Shown: positions 1-13,710 of the stretch, one piece after another
How positions within the stretch are numbered: position 1 is the first letter of the stretch
How the letters are laid out: the number at the start of each line of letters is the position of its first letter
Assembly (NCBI GenBank): GCA_039881145.1
Contig: JAYKKI010000066.1
Location: forward strand, 9,556,001 to 9,620,000
Direction of reading: 5' to 3'
Length of the DNA stretch: 64,000 nt
Source: Druceiella hillmani
Taxonomy: Eukaryota > Arthropoda > Insecta > Lepidoptera > Hepialidae
Translations under genes and position numbers: made by a program
Notes under the pieces: model-generated
Database searches by the model: none
What the model was told of the DNA's origin: nothing
What the model saw: the letters and a program-made list of their open reading frames with translations, nothing else

Positions 1-2450
1 TCAGCCATATGTGTTCCTACCGAGGTAATCTTAATTCTCTTATTCGAGAGCTCGAGGTAATCTTAATTACATGACCCTCCAAATATCACAACTACTTTAG
101 AAGTCTCAGCGAAACTATCCAAATTCATATAATTCGATGGAGCTTTTACAATACTAAATACTTCAAAGCGTTTCATTATTAAGATCGCTTCTATCTAAGT
201 TATGAGACGAATATATCCGCAAAACTGAGTGTTTTGAATTGCCTTTAAGAAATTTTTACATACTCTAATTATGCATAAACACATTCTTATATGTGATCTA
301 TGTAAGGAAATAATGGTGGCAAATAAATATCTTTAACTTCATGCTTCAAAATATTACATTATATAAAATCACTTAGACTACAATTATGATTAAAATTTAT
401 ATAGTCAATGTGAATAAAAATACAATAGCCATTGTCATTTTAGGAGCAAAATCTATCAATTTTGAGTAGATCTCGCGCTACTAGATTTAAACATATGATA
501 TATAGCATTTCTATTAAACAATATATTGCCTAGTATATCCCTCACAGGCGTAAGACCTAACAAAATTGTTACAGTTTTCTTGTAATTTTTTAGTCATATT
601 CTACTAATCTTGTTTTTTGGTTATTTTTTGCCCAATATTTTCGAAAAGTAAGTGGGAAGGGTGGGGCACCTTTTTACATTTTTGCAAAGTATTTTTGACA
701 ATAGGCTGGTTAAATTCCGAAAAAATTTTATTTCCTTGTAATTAGCCCTTCCTATTATCCTATGCAATATAAAAAAGCAAAATTTATTCAATGGAAAGAC
801 GTGAAAAACATGTTTTCTAATGATATAACGGTGTGGGATAATATTCAAAATGTCTAATTACAAGGAACACATATTTTTCTTTAAATTATAACTAGCAACC
901 TCTAAAATTGTCATATAAATATTTTAGTGTTAGCTATTAGAAAATATGAGAATGAATATGATCACTTTGCTAATTTTCCCCCTTCTACTTTCACTTACAG
1001 AACTGCAGTGGACTGCATGTACTGCGATCATTTTAGACTAGATTAATTGCGCACTCTTCTCAAATAGTCTCATTAATCGCGCACTCTTCTCAAATATTCT
1101 TCTTGTTGATTATTCGTCCTCGATTTTTTTTGTAAGCCTGCAACGTCTCTGATGTAGTGTTATTTCATTATATTTCATGCATAAATTTTAAAATATTACT
1201 TGCAATACTTGGAGAAAAGAAAGAGAGAATGTCTCGTTGATTTTTAAGCGAGTACTTTTACATATTAATAATTAAAGTGAGGACCAAATATTGAGTAAAA
1301 TTATAAAGAAAGAGAAAGTAGAGTGTTTCCGCATAGAATTAATTTGCCGGCAACGTTTGTGCCCAGTGACGTTCTTTAGATTAATCACATTAATCTTGCA
1401 ATAGGTAAATTTTAAAATTTTTGGAAATATGTCCTTTTAGTACAGATAATTATAAAACAATAATAAATTTAGTTTCAATTCTAGTAGAAGTGAAATTTCT
1501 TTGTCGATCTATACGTCGATTTTTAAGAAACGTCCTTATATTACATACATTAATACTGGACTACCCGATCCATACATTGTATAGGATCAAAAGTGAGAGA
1601 GACCGCAATTATTGAAGAATATCAATATCTCATTCATGCAAATGATGAATTACAAATTTCTTTAGTTTTCACTGGAGATACACAGACAATTTTTTGTTGG
1701 GTGATTGTATACACATATTCAAAATAGTTTGAATTCGCGTTTTTACCCTTATTTTAAAAGTCGGAAAAATTATGCAAAATAAATCGGTACAATTTAAATA
1801 AAAGTATTTTAATATTCACTCCAATACACGACTGTATTTCAAAAACTTGCCAAATTTATCTGAGAAAAAGTGAGAGCCAAAAATGCATCGATATAATTTA
1901 ATTAAAAAAAAGTAAAAAGAAAAACCCGTAATATTATATAAATTTTTTCTTTATTATTTGTGTAAAACTTATTTATTTTCCACGAAATATTTTTTGTTCA
2001 TAATTTATGAATCTTTCTTACCTCCCAATTAAACACGTAATATATATTCATCATTATGCTTACATTGTTCATAAAATTATTTAAATCATAGGAAAAACAT
2101 AACCATTTTCAATTTGATCACTCAGAGTTTGTATTGAATAAATAAACGTAGCATATGAATATATTTTCATTCTACTTCTTTTTTAACTTTTGTTTAGTTC
2201 CCTTTATTATTTTTGGTAAACCATCAACGATGACAGATTACAGTGAAAATTATTAAATTAGCATCATCCAGCTTCCTCACCTTGTGTTGAAAATGGTAGA
2301 GGTTTTCCGTTTAAAAAAAAATTAAGGGTGTTGAGTAAAAAATAGTCTTCATGTCAATGATGTTGTTTAAGGTAGTTGTGGGAAATGCGTTGTAGACGAA
2401 ATTCGTTGAATTTTTATATATTTTTCAAACTAATTAATTATTATAAAACT
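1..2450. other. AT-rich intergenic stretch with two tiny tandem repeats
   Basis: No coding region is supported; the short open frames at 621-848 and 1421-1615 have no recognisable motif and AT-driven codon use. Two small direct repeats are visible. The 16-mer beginning cgaggtaatc occurs at 21 and again at 52 (31-bp period). A 30-bp unit containing gcactcttctcaaat occurs back to back at 1041-1070 and 1071-1100, with a few differences. Otherwise I see nothing here. Confidence 0.6.
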
Positions 2451-2454
2451 GACA

Positions 2455-2792
2455 AATTATTTACCGTTTAGTTTTGATAAAAATCGCTCTCAAAATTTCA
2501 CAATTGACACCATAAGAATAATAATAATTTCACCGCTCCTTTAATTTTATTTAAAAAAGGTGTTGCGCGATTTGTCTACTTAACTAAGTAAATGTGAAAT
2601 GTTGTCATATTAACATTTTTAAACTAAAATATTTACCGTTTAGTTTTGTTAAAAATCGCTCTTAAAAATTAGATAAATAAAATTACATGAAAAGTAATAA
2701 TTTCATCACACTTAATTTTATTTAAAACATGCGTCGAGGGATTAGCCCAAAAAACTAAATGAATACAAGATTATGTCATATTAACATTTTGA
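2455..2792. repeat. Degenerate tandem duplication, about 171-bp unit, two copies
   Basis: Copy 1 (about 2455-2625) and copy 2 (about 2626-2792) share blocks in the same order. These are taccgtttagttttg at 2462 and 2634, a block around aatcgctct, a block around ttaattttatttaaaa, and tcatattaacatttt at 2605 and 2776. The offset stays at 171-172 bp. Between the blocks the copies have drifted substantially, so this is an old local duplication. No protein is encoded across it. Confidence 0.75.
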
Positions 2793-5700
2793 AAAAAAAA
2801 GAAAAATAATTTTCGATAAAACATTTCATAATAAATTTTGTATCTTACAGTTATACGACTAATTACTTTAACACAATATATTAAAGAAATTTCCGGAATT
2901 CGCTTCTTTTTCAATTTCCTTTACATCGATGCTTTTGTTCACAATAATATCTTAAACGAACATATAATGTACGTATATCATTAAAGATATAATTTAAAAA
3001 TGCTTAACATTAATACTAACTATATAAAATAATTTATTGAGATCGTTACGAAAGCCGAGCAGTCATCTATGTACTTTTTATTCTACCGAAACCGTAAAAT
3101 TGTTTCCAATACACCATCAAAAGCTTGTATTCTATTTATTCTTTAAAACCGGTGGAAACGACGAGTGAAGTGCGAATTTAATATTTTGTTAAATCTAATA
3201 AATATCGATTAATAAGTTAAATATTATTGAATTATTTAAGAAGAGGGATATCTAGACGCACCCCTTAAATAATTAAATTGGTCTGCGGCCTAGGCAAAAA
3301 GCATTTCGCGGTCTCTCGCGCGCAACAATTAAAATTAATTTAATCGTTAATTCTTTTATACATTTGGAATTTAATTAAAACGTTAAATATTTCCCAGATT
3401 TTTCAAATATTTTAACTACATTCCAAATATATATTCAGTCGAAATATTTCCATTTCATTCCATTCAAAAATAGTATTTTTACTTTCAATTTATATTAAAA
3501 TTACGCGTAACAGAAAACCGTTGTTCATATTTTGTAATGAGTTCTCCATAGACTTCAATAAAGTATGGCAGGTTTTCTTTGCAATATATTTATTCTGTCT
3601 TTTATTGTAATCATTTACCAGTTTTGAAAAAGTGTGAAAAATTATAAGAATATATTGATGTAAAAATGAAAGAGCAAGTATTAAAACATACATCATTCGA
3701 TTAAAAATTTATGCTACAAAACGAGAAATTAACATACATCATCCGAATAAAAATTTATGCTTCAATTGTATTTTCCCTTTTCCATTATTTATAAATTAAA
3801 ATTAACTTCGAAAATTTAAAAAAAATTAACTGATTCCAGCTCATCTGAATGTTATTCTAAGAAAGGCTTTATACAAGTCTCAGAAAGATTGCATTTCTTA
3901 TCTTAGAAATAATATGTCACTGCACACATGAAAAAAATTTTAAAAAAAATCACTCAATTTGCAGTGTTGTCAATTTTCATGTATTTAAGCCCTTGTCTCT
4001 TATATAATAGCACGATTACAATAACAAGAAACTACTTTCTCATATATCGTTAAAGATTCCGTTATTAAAAATTATTTGGTTATTTTGTAGTAAAAAGTTA
4101 TTTCGTGATTTTCACAGGTATTTATTTTTTTATAAAGAAGAATATAAAAAAACGCTGAAAAAAGCAATTCTTTAAACAAGCCGACAATATGATTAGATTA
4201 CGTAAAAAGCTTTTTTAATTTAAAATTTTCTGGTTTCTTTATTATATTTTAAATTATATCTCCTTATTTAAATTATCGAACTATTATATTTATAAATAAT
4301 TTCTATATTTAAAAAAGAAAAACTACTTCATTTTCTTTCCAACATAAGAAATGTTCGTCCCTTTGGCAAGGTGGAAAATTCCTTAGAGAATTACATACGA
4401 TTGCAAATATTGGGATATTTTTGTACGAATATTTTTTTCTTTTGATGATATATTTTATTCTTGAAAGCATTTTTTTCATTAATAGAAAATGTTTAAATTT
4501 AAAATTTATGAAAATCATCTGCTTATAGACATTTGGTCATTTCTTAAAAATTAATTCAAACCAATTTTTGCGCACCGCGTCATACCTAAGGTTTTTGAGC
4601 AAATTCCCTCCTTTCTTCTTTCACCTCATACACACACAGAAATTGCCATGCACCAGAATTAAGGCTCGATCGAAAAAAATGTGCCATGTAAATATATGGA
4701 AGGAAAAACGTTTACATTTATAACTAATAAACTGTAAATTATATTTATCGAAGAAACGTGTGTATTTGAATATATTCATTCATCAAAATTTAAATTTAAA
4801 TACATAAGAATTCATATGTGTTCACTGAAAACGTGTAAGAATATATTATCAAGAAATATATACTATTATGTTTTTGCTATTAATTTTCAAGACGGTTATT
4901 GTGTATTACCTATTTATGGTAGGAACATGTCGCCTTGAATGTTTGCTGTAATTTTGGCAACATATTCAGTTTTTCGTGCACAGGTATATTTTTTCTTAGC
5001 GCTTATATTTATGGTTTGCTTTTGTAAAATACAGCGTAATTATATATATTCTACCATTCTAGGAATTTCTACCAATCTAGGAAGTATATTTTATAAATAT
5101 AAAATTGTATTAATATTCGTTGGTCCGTTTAAGCGTAAAAAGAAAAAAAATAAATAGAGACACTCTTTTGCCCTTATAAAATTAGTAGAGATTCTGGAAG
5201 TATTATATTTGTGGAAATATAAATAAAAGTAAGGTACAAACGTTTGCCTAATATGTTTGATTTTTTTTTATTTGATGGATTTAAAATTGAGAAAAGAAAC
5301 AATAACTGATTAATGAGTGGTAAGCAAAATTTAATTTTCAAAATTCCGTCAGATTATTTGTTTGTCAGGAAAACAGCATGAAAGGCAAATATTCCAAGAA
5401 ACACACAAAAAATTATGATAGATATATCAAAAATTCAAACCAATAAAGAAATTTCAATTACCTACACGTACAAAAACCGATTCCGAGATGCAAACAAAAC
5501 ATTCTTTACCTTTAAATAATATTTGGAATAATAACAAAAACATTATAGCTGAACATATTCACTTCACGCCCAAGGTTGTCACTTTCAGGTCCCTTGTCCC
5601 ATGTCACTGAGACACCTATTTTTAAACGAAATGACATTTTAGATAAAATGTCAACAATAATGACATACGCGTAAAGTTACTTTGTCGCTTATATACATGT

Positions 5701-8700
5701 GCAATGCACATATATTGCGTTTGCAGTTAAAATTTGTCAAAAGCACCTTACTTTATATTTGTCTATATTTATAGAATAAAACAATAAATGAGCGTCTGTA
5801 AATAATTTGTTAACGGACTTTTCACTTTATGGCAGATAAATTAATGGATATCCTTGTAGGTTTTTAGATTGAGAAAGATTATATTCTTTTTAGTCATGAT
5901 ATTCTGAAAAGATATCATTATATCTAGGTTCGCGAAAAATTACAATATTTTTAACTACGTATTTTTTTGCACATTATGTAAAAATTTGCACTTAAGACAT
6001 TGAGATAAATTATAAATAAAGCTGTTTTTATTAAATTAATAAAATTTATCAATATTTTTCTAATTTTAAATTGAGGTAAAATTAGTGTACTTTCATATTT
6101 ATAAAACTTTTAAATATATTTTTATATTTGGGTTGTCTTAATACGAAAAAGTAAGAAGTAGTTAATCGTACTAAGACTATGGATGCTGGTGTCGGTCTTC
6201 TCTTTGTGACTCATCCTCTCGCCACCAGCTCTAATTTACTGACCCTCCCTAATAGTCTCAAAGTAAAAAATTAGTAATTTAAATCATAATAAAGCAATCA
6301 GTTGATACCTCTGTCTATTCATAAGTTTGTTGATCTTAATTTCCACTGGATTGGGACTGCAACTGTCGGTAAGGTTTCTCAATATAACAACTTCTACTAC
6401 GGGGAGACTAAAGTTGAGGACTTCATTTGAGAACTTCATTTACTAAAATTCTTTTAACTTGCATAACACCTCTTTTGACTTTCCAGTGGGATACATGTGG
6501 CCTAGAATTGAAAGAATTGGTATAGATTAAAGAAGACCTACACCGAAATGGCTCTCTTCTATTTCTTAGAAGAGGAAAATAATAGGAAAAAAATAGAGAG
6601 ATACGAAATTCAACGGTATTATTTAAATATTTGTACATTTAAATATCCTTTCGGAAAGTACTAAATCCATCTGTCTAATTTAGTTAATCAACATACTTGT
6701 AGTACTTTTTGCCATTTGATAACGAAGTAGAAAAAATTAAAACCTTTTAATTGTGTCATGTTCAGCCATCTTTTGTTTTCTTACACGATTAAAACCCTTT
6801 CACTTTTAAAATAAATTTTGAAAATATTACAGTAAATAAAATAAATAAGTAGAAATAAGGTACAGTCAGTTTTCGTTTTCTTTTCAAAGTTCCATTTTAC
6901 AGAACTTGGGAATCAACAATTGTTGCCTCACGTGCACAATTGGATAGAGAATCATTGAAGAGTCTTTAAAAATGTATCTTTATACCGCCTCCTTTATGTA
7001 GTATGGGTATCCAAAATGTTTTGAAAGTATAGTTCTTCACTTACTTTTTAACCACAAATGTGAAAAACTTTTAACAATGAATTGAAAAAATTAATGAAAA
7101 GTATTTCAATGAAAATTGTTTTCTGCCACTGCCATTGATAAATTAAAAGCATATAGCTAACCAAGTACTGTTCTTAATCCTGTGAAAAATGCATTATATC
7201 TATATTTTAATATTTTCCTACCTCAAAAGAAAAATCATTATAAGGTCACTCACGTGTCTTTCTGTGCGTCTACTACATCTATTTTTTGAAGAACCTACTT
7301 AATATAAAAACCTACATGTTAGGCACAATAGTATACATTCAACCACACATATCTCGGCAACTGACATCCAAAATTATTTATATTGAAATCTTTGACAGGA
7401 AAATAAAATGCTCAAAGAAAATTTTTAAAATTCCGTTTTATATTTCATTGAAAATTCGCATATTAATTTGCGTGCATAACGCATTTGTGTTGAATTAATG
7501 AAATGACAAATAAATAACCCTTTTTCATTATAAAAAATCACACTTTTTAAAATAATTTTATTTAAAATACTTCAATTTATAATATTTATTTGTATTCTCC
7601 AATATTGTTTTAATAAGTTTTATTCAAAATTCCCGCTCCCACCATAATAATATTATATTAAATGTATTGATTTAAGAATATAAATAGATAACTTGAACCA
7701 AAATACAGATTTTTAAAATACGCAATAAATTGTTATTATTTCATTTTAAATATTTTTCTGACGAATTTCCACATTTATTACATATAGAGGTGGAATAGTT
7801 AATAAAAAATTTAGGTGTGCAAATTATAAAGTTCCAATTTAATCTGTAAAACTATTTCAAAGTAAATTTATATCTATACGGGTTTTAATATCATAAAGTA
7901 TTAGTTTTAACTACTTTCTTATGAGAAACGAATATATTCCTGATCAGAAAAATTACAAAACTGAACCATTTGCTTAATACAAATTAAGCTGGAATTTAGC
8001 CGAGATATTACATAAAGATGGGCAAGCCTTTCAGATTCTTAAAATAGTTTGTTACGTAAAGCGAAAACCAAATCAGAAAACGAAATATTTATTTGAAAAT
8101 GAATTGACAATCTTTCTTCTTTACTCAGTTTTAATACCGCAAAGAAATACACATGACTGAAAATGGACGCAAGAAACAAATTCCTGAAGAATGACAAGTC
8201 ACCAGGTTTTCTATATATTTTTCTTTATTCTGTTTTGCACTTTGAAAATGATATATTTATCATAAATTAAATAAAGTTTTTAGCCAAAACTGGACATAAA
8301 AGTAAAGTTATAATTAATTAAAAATTAATTATAAAAATTAATTAGGAAAAAAACTTTAAGTTTCTTGAAGATACTTGTAACATTTTGCAAATCAGCGCTA
8401 ATAAAAACGTTTGTATTTCAATTATAAATTTCAATTTTAAGCACCTGTTCGAATGTACCCATTTTGTTCTTATAATTATTTCTACTTCCCAATTGTTCTA
8501 AACTCTGAAGGTCGAATTGACTTATTTTCTGCGTCTGTATTATTTTTGGATGAAACCAACGGCAAAACTAAGTGTTTAAAGTTTGTTAAATAAATCTGTG
8601 AAAGCAATTTCAAAGGTTCAATTTAATTAATATTCTATCTCTTACTTGGTAAATTCGTCAAAAAGTTCGCCTTTGCCATTTCCCGCTCAATTTCCGCTTT

Positions 8701-10639
8701 ATTTACATTTAGTTTTCAGTTAAAGCTGTATATAATTATGCGTTAGAGTTTTGGAGGTAAACTTAATGATTATTTAGTATATTAAGGCTTGATAATAATT
8801 TTTTATTTCAGTATTTCTCATCTGCGAGTATTTTTGGATAAATTTAGACAGTTGTAAAAATAAATAGCTTCCAGATGACTTGATATAAAAGTCAGTTGCT
8901 TTGAGAAACGATTGTAGTAAAAGTTATGAAATATATTGCTGTGAAAATAAACACCTAATGCTAATAAAAAAAAATAAATGTAAGCAAGAGCACATAGAAA
9001 GAATAAAGAGGAAGGGGGATGAATAAGGAGTTTATTACTTTACATTATTTCCGCGTATTATTCTATATGTGCATTTAAAGTAATCGAAGACGAAAAATTG
9101 AAATAAATCATAATTGGTGAAGGTTTTTGGTTTATATGTTAAAAATATTTTCAAATATATAATAATTTTGTGATATTTTTTAAAATATCCTTTCACGTTC
9201 ATATTCATTCAAATTTACATTTATAAAAAAAAGTTAAATCGTACATTATTGTTGTAATTCAGAGATTGTTATTTTGAATGATTTTTTTGCTCATTGGAAT
9301 TGTTACTTTGGGTTTATGTTAAATGTATAATTTGTATACATTTTGCCTAATTTAATTTTAATACGGTCAGAGTAAAATGTTGAATAAGATCCTTCTTTAC
9401 ATTTTTATAAAATTTCTATTCTGCGAAACGATTGGCGTGATTAACGAATTTTACAATTCATTTGTGACAAAACAAGTTGTTTCGGTTGTTTTTTCAAATA
9501 TAATTAATACATCAGTAAAAAAATTATATTTAAAAGTAGTTAAGCTTGTTTCCTCAAGACACTATAATTTTGCAAAAAGTAAATGATAACACTAATTCAG
9601 ATTTATTTTCATTAATTATAAATTTCGTTACGAAATTTTTTATAAAATTTTGCACTATTATTGCTTATCAGTACTTTCAAATAACAATCCAAGGATATAT
9701 CTCTTCCGAGCAGGTTAACGAACCCGTCATTTGCAAACTCGCCATTGATTTCAAAATTTTAAGGAAAAAAATATATACAAAATTGCTTTATAGTTTTCAG
9801 TTGCATTCAATATATGTTAATGTTGCAAAATTAGTTGCGTAGATTTTAGGAGCACTTACTTGTTATATAACGAGGTAAAATCACGGATTTGAATGGGTTT
9901 CAATACATTATAAGACTTTCAAGCATTCACCTTCCAATTCATATTAGTACAAAAGTTGCTGTTTACTCAAAGGTTTGGACATAGGGCTAGTCTACATTGT
10001 GGCACTAACGCTATGGTAATTTAATTTAACGGTAAAATATTTAGGAAAAATAATATTACTGCACAACTCCGCGTATAATTGAAAATAAGATTTTGGTGAG
10101 AGTAACTACTTATAAACACAATTAAAATTTAATCAAAGTGATGACTTTATTTTGTTTCATATTTTTAATTAATTTTTGTGGTACCTTTTGAAATCATAAA
10201 TTGTGTATAGCATAGAGGGTACATCAGAAGTGAAATTTCTTGTGATTTAATTTTAAGGTTCAAAATAATGGCGGATAATTCTTATTTAAAAATATAGGGC
10301 AAAAGAATTTTTACTTCTGGTTTGACTTTGGTATCTTACTCTTCTAAATAGGTTGGAGACAAATTCTACTGGTACCTACCTAATCCAACCAGGCAATCAA
10401 TTGTTATCCGATTAAACTGGTATCGAACATTATGTAATTTGAATCGTGTGACAAACTACACGAGCCAAAACATAGTCTGTCTACCATTAACCGTTGAGGC
10501 ATTTCATTATACTGGATAATTAGAAATATTTAATTTTGGGGCAACTGCATAGGCATAATTCCGTTAGAATCGTTTGCGGAATAACGAACTGAAACACCAC
10601 GTGTCTGGCTACTAACGGTTAGGTTACATCGGTGTCCAC
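2793..10639. other. Long AT-rich stretch without recognisable genes
   Basis: The short open frames (for example 3490-3696 minus, 4309-4518 minus, 4939-5157 plus, 6423-6638 minus, 9377-9842 plus) have no domain motif, no supporting context and the Ile/Lys/Phe-rich composition expected of random AT-rich DNA. A small 46-bp direct repeat is visible at about 3686-3764: the block acatacatcat followed by aaaaatttatgct occurs twice. I see no RNA gene and no mobile-element signature. Confidence 0.5.
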
Positions 10640-11165
10640 TTTCCAATTCTAATATGAAACTCTGATATTACATAAGATCAAAGGAGAGTCGTATTCAAAA
10701 TATGCTCAAAACATATCTACTTATCACCCGTATGGAATTACTGTATCGACTTTTTGCATAGTCATCAGGCCATGAAAGTCATAACACAGGTTTAGACAAG
10801 CCAAATTAAAAATGCCTAAACCAAAGTGTTTGCTACTGTCTATTGTTAAATTACTAGGATCACCTTCCAGCACCATACTCAGATCTTGGATATCATGCAA
10901 GATCAAAGACCTGGCAAAGGAAAAATAGACGTATCCAAATACGATGGTATCGCTTATGACGTTACTACAAAGTGCTTCGGTACCATCATCAAGCTGTGGA
11001 TATTACGCGGGGCTAAACATTTTACTAACACGAGTTAAAGGTACTCAAACAGGATGGGTTCTTTTACTTGCCGTTATGGAGGTACTTAGATCCCTTTATA
11101 TAATCATCATCAAATTGTGGACGTCATGTGAATCTAAAAGTTTTACTAAGACGAAATAAAATATA
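10640..11165. repeat. Degenerate tandem array, about 110-120 bp per unit, roughly five units
   Basis: A motif of the form (t)catcatcaa..tgtggata.ta followed by a purine-rich aa.acga.ttaaa block recurs at roughly 10,650, 10,760, 10,875, 10,990 and 11,105. The last two units are the clearest: catcatcaagctgtgg at 10,985 and catcatcaaattgtgg at 11,106, each followed by an attttacta.cacga.ttaaa-like block. Neighbouring units are diverged, so the exact boundaries and number are uncertain. The array is less AT-rich than its surroundings. Short frames cross it on both strands but none gives a convincing protein. Confidence 0.55.
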
Positions 11166-11416
11166 TTCACTAGACATATTGAGGTTACGTACTAATACAT
11201 TTGTAAATTGGGCATGAAATATAGAATGTTTGCCCAATTAAGTACGAGAATGAAAATTATAATATAAAAGGGTTAGTTTAATTCTCCTCAAGAAGGACAA
11301 AGAGTTTGTGATTATTATTTATTATATGGATCAAAGCTACGAAACAATGTTAATGTGACGGTATAATAGGTTGGAATCAGATATATCATAAACATTTTTA
11401 AACAAGAGTGAACTTT

Positions 11417-11571
<155 letters not shown>

Positions 11572-13014
11572 ACTTTAGTAACATGCGTCTTAAGTTTTTA
11601 TAATTGAGGTAACAATCCTAGTAATAAAAATAGTAATAACAGTTGAAGGATCTTTTTAGTATGAAACGATCCAAAATTTCAAATCAGCCTTATCTTTGTG
11701 GCAGCGTATGTATGTACATGTACACAAATGCACATAAATCTTAATGTCCGCGTATACTTACACAAACTGACATGCATTGAAATTTACATTACGTTATACC
11801 ACGTATTGTCAATTTTGTGCATCCAAACGTGAATAAAAGAAGCGAATCTTAAATGCCTACGAATTAGAATAGTTCAGTTTCAAAGTTTTGACCAAGCAGA
11901 GTTCTGCAAATGTCGAATGGAATATTGCCATTAAACTTAGTGAAATATGTCGTGCATCAATACATCTTATAATTACAGTTATATATTTCGGGTTATTGGT
12001 ATAAAATATCGTATTGAACTCGATAATATTCTTGACTACTTATTTATGAAATAAACACAAACTTAGATTTGTAAATTATTATGTTTTTAACTTAATGAAG
12101 AACGCGTACCCAACGTTATAAGTTAAAATATACGTGTGTTTCCAAAAATTAAAGATAATCACAGATGACACTCGATATACTTTATTTAATTTTCCAATAC
12201 TGTAATTACAATATACTACTATCACGGAATATTAGTTATATTTTGCTCCTGTTTTATTGTCATTATTATACGATTTAAATTTCGTAAGCCAATTTGGAAA
12301 TTTTCTTTTTTTGGGCATTTACCATACAAAAATTGAAAACGTTATATTCTATCTTAAAATTAATAATACTGTAAATTTACTAGCATCTAGTTTACCTGAA
12401 ACAAGCTATGCAAACCTTTAAATAATAAGAATATAGTAAACTGAAAAGGAACGCATGCATTTCGCTTAAGAGAAGACAATGCTATTTTATCGATATAAGG
12501 CTGTTAGTGAAAGAAGAGTATGAGAAAAAATATTATTATTGTTATTTGTGTAGATTTTCGTTTTTCATAATAATAAAGAGACCGAAATTCAGATGGAAAT
12601 GTAAAAGAAAAATCGAAATAAAATTGTGTTTTCTTTGTTTGATACTCCGCTTTTGCCATACCACAATAAGTTTCGGTCATAAATATATAGCCTTAAATCA
12701 TTCTGATAACTGAAATCAAAGGGACATTAAAAAATATTCAAAAATATGCTTCTAATAACCAATGGCAACATCACATCCCTTGACATCTTCTCCTGATTAA
12801 ATCGGGCAGATTATATATTGTAGACAATTATTTAAAGCAAATTAACTCCTGTTTTGAATTAAAATTTATATAAAATAAATTTATCTACAAATTGGTAAGA
12901 TCGGGCATAAATTTAAAATTCAGATTTAAATAAAAATGACAATATAACCTATAAATTCTACAGTAGGTGTAGAGGTAGTATGGGTCTCAGTAAATGGTTG
13001 CATTTAACAACCAA

Positions 13015-13056
13015 TATTTTTTAACTTTCATTATGTTAAATGAAAGTTAAAAAATA
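13015..13056. repeat. Perfect inverted repeat (18-bp arms, 6-nt loop)
   Basis: The arms 13,015-13,032 and 13,039-13,056 are exact reverse complements, each containing aactttcatt or its complement, around the loop atgtta. It could form a hairpin. There is no GC-rich stem and no transcription context to say more. Confidence 0.85.
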
Positions 13057-13329
13057 ATATTTCAAAATAATAATTCACGATATCTTGATTGTGAACATGA
13101 CTTCGCAAGTTTAAAGTTTAATAAATTAATATAGTTCATTTAGTAGAAAATTGTTAAACTCTATTTCATATATCCAATTTCATTATTTCAAAGGATTATA
13201 GAGGTGTAATTTCTTAAATTTCCATCTTTGTCACGGATTTTCACGTTCTTTTGGGAGAATTAAATTTCCTAAAATATGTTCAAAGGAAATAAATCCACTA
13301 TTTAGATTATGCAAAGTTTATTGTGAATT

Positions 13330-13397
13330 GAATTTTATACTGATAATTTTAAAGTATTTTAGTCATTATAATGTCGAGTACGTTAAAATGTTGGTTT
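13330..13397 (+). repeat. 68-bp exact direct repeat, copy 1
   Basis: The 68 bases starting gaattttatactgataatt and ending aaaatgttggttt recur identically at 13,643-13,710, an offset of 313 bp. The flanking sequence on either side is unrelated. Exact identity suggests a recent local duplication. Confidence 0.95.
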
Positions 13398-13642
13398 ATT
13401 ATTTTTTAATATGTGTTGGTAAATTTTTATGTATAATTTTTTCACGAGATTCAAAAAAATATTGCGATAATTTTCTTTAAACCAATAAAGATCTCATTAA
13501 TTTAAATGAAAAGATGCCAATGCCCATTTAAAAGGATTTACGTAGTAGCCTTCGCATGAATTGAAGTTACCCTCGAAAGAAAGGATTTGAATTGATAAAA
13601 TAATTTTCATAATGAAATGAAAATATATATAGCGATGGAATC

Positions 13643-13710
13643 GAATTTTATACTGATAATTTTAAAGTATTTTAGTCATTATAATGTCGAGTACGTTAAA
13701 ATGTTGGTTT
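13643..13710 (+). repeat. 68-bp exact direct repeat, copy 2
   Basis: This is the second copy of the repeat at 13,330-13,397, in the same orientation. The 245 bp between the copies shows no coding capacity. Confidence 0.95.

Noticed and set aside
9377..9842. Two overlapping plus-strand frames (69 and 98 codons)
   Set aside because: There is no motif, codon use is AT-driven, and the overlap in different frames fits random open frames.
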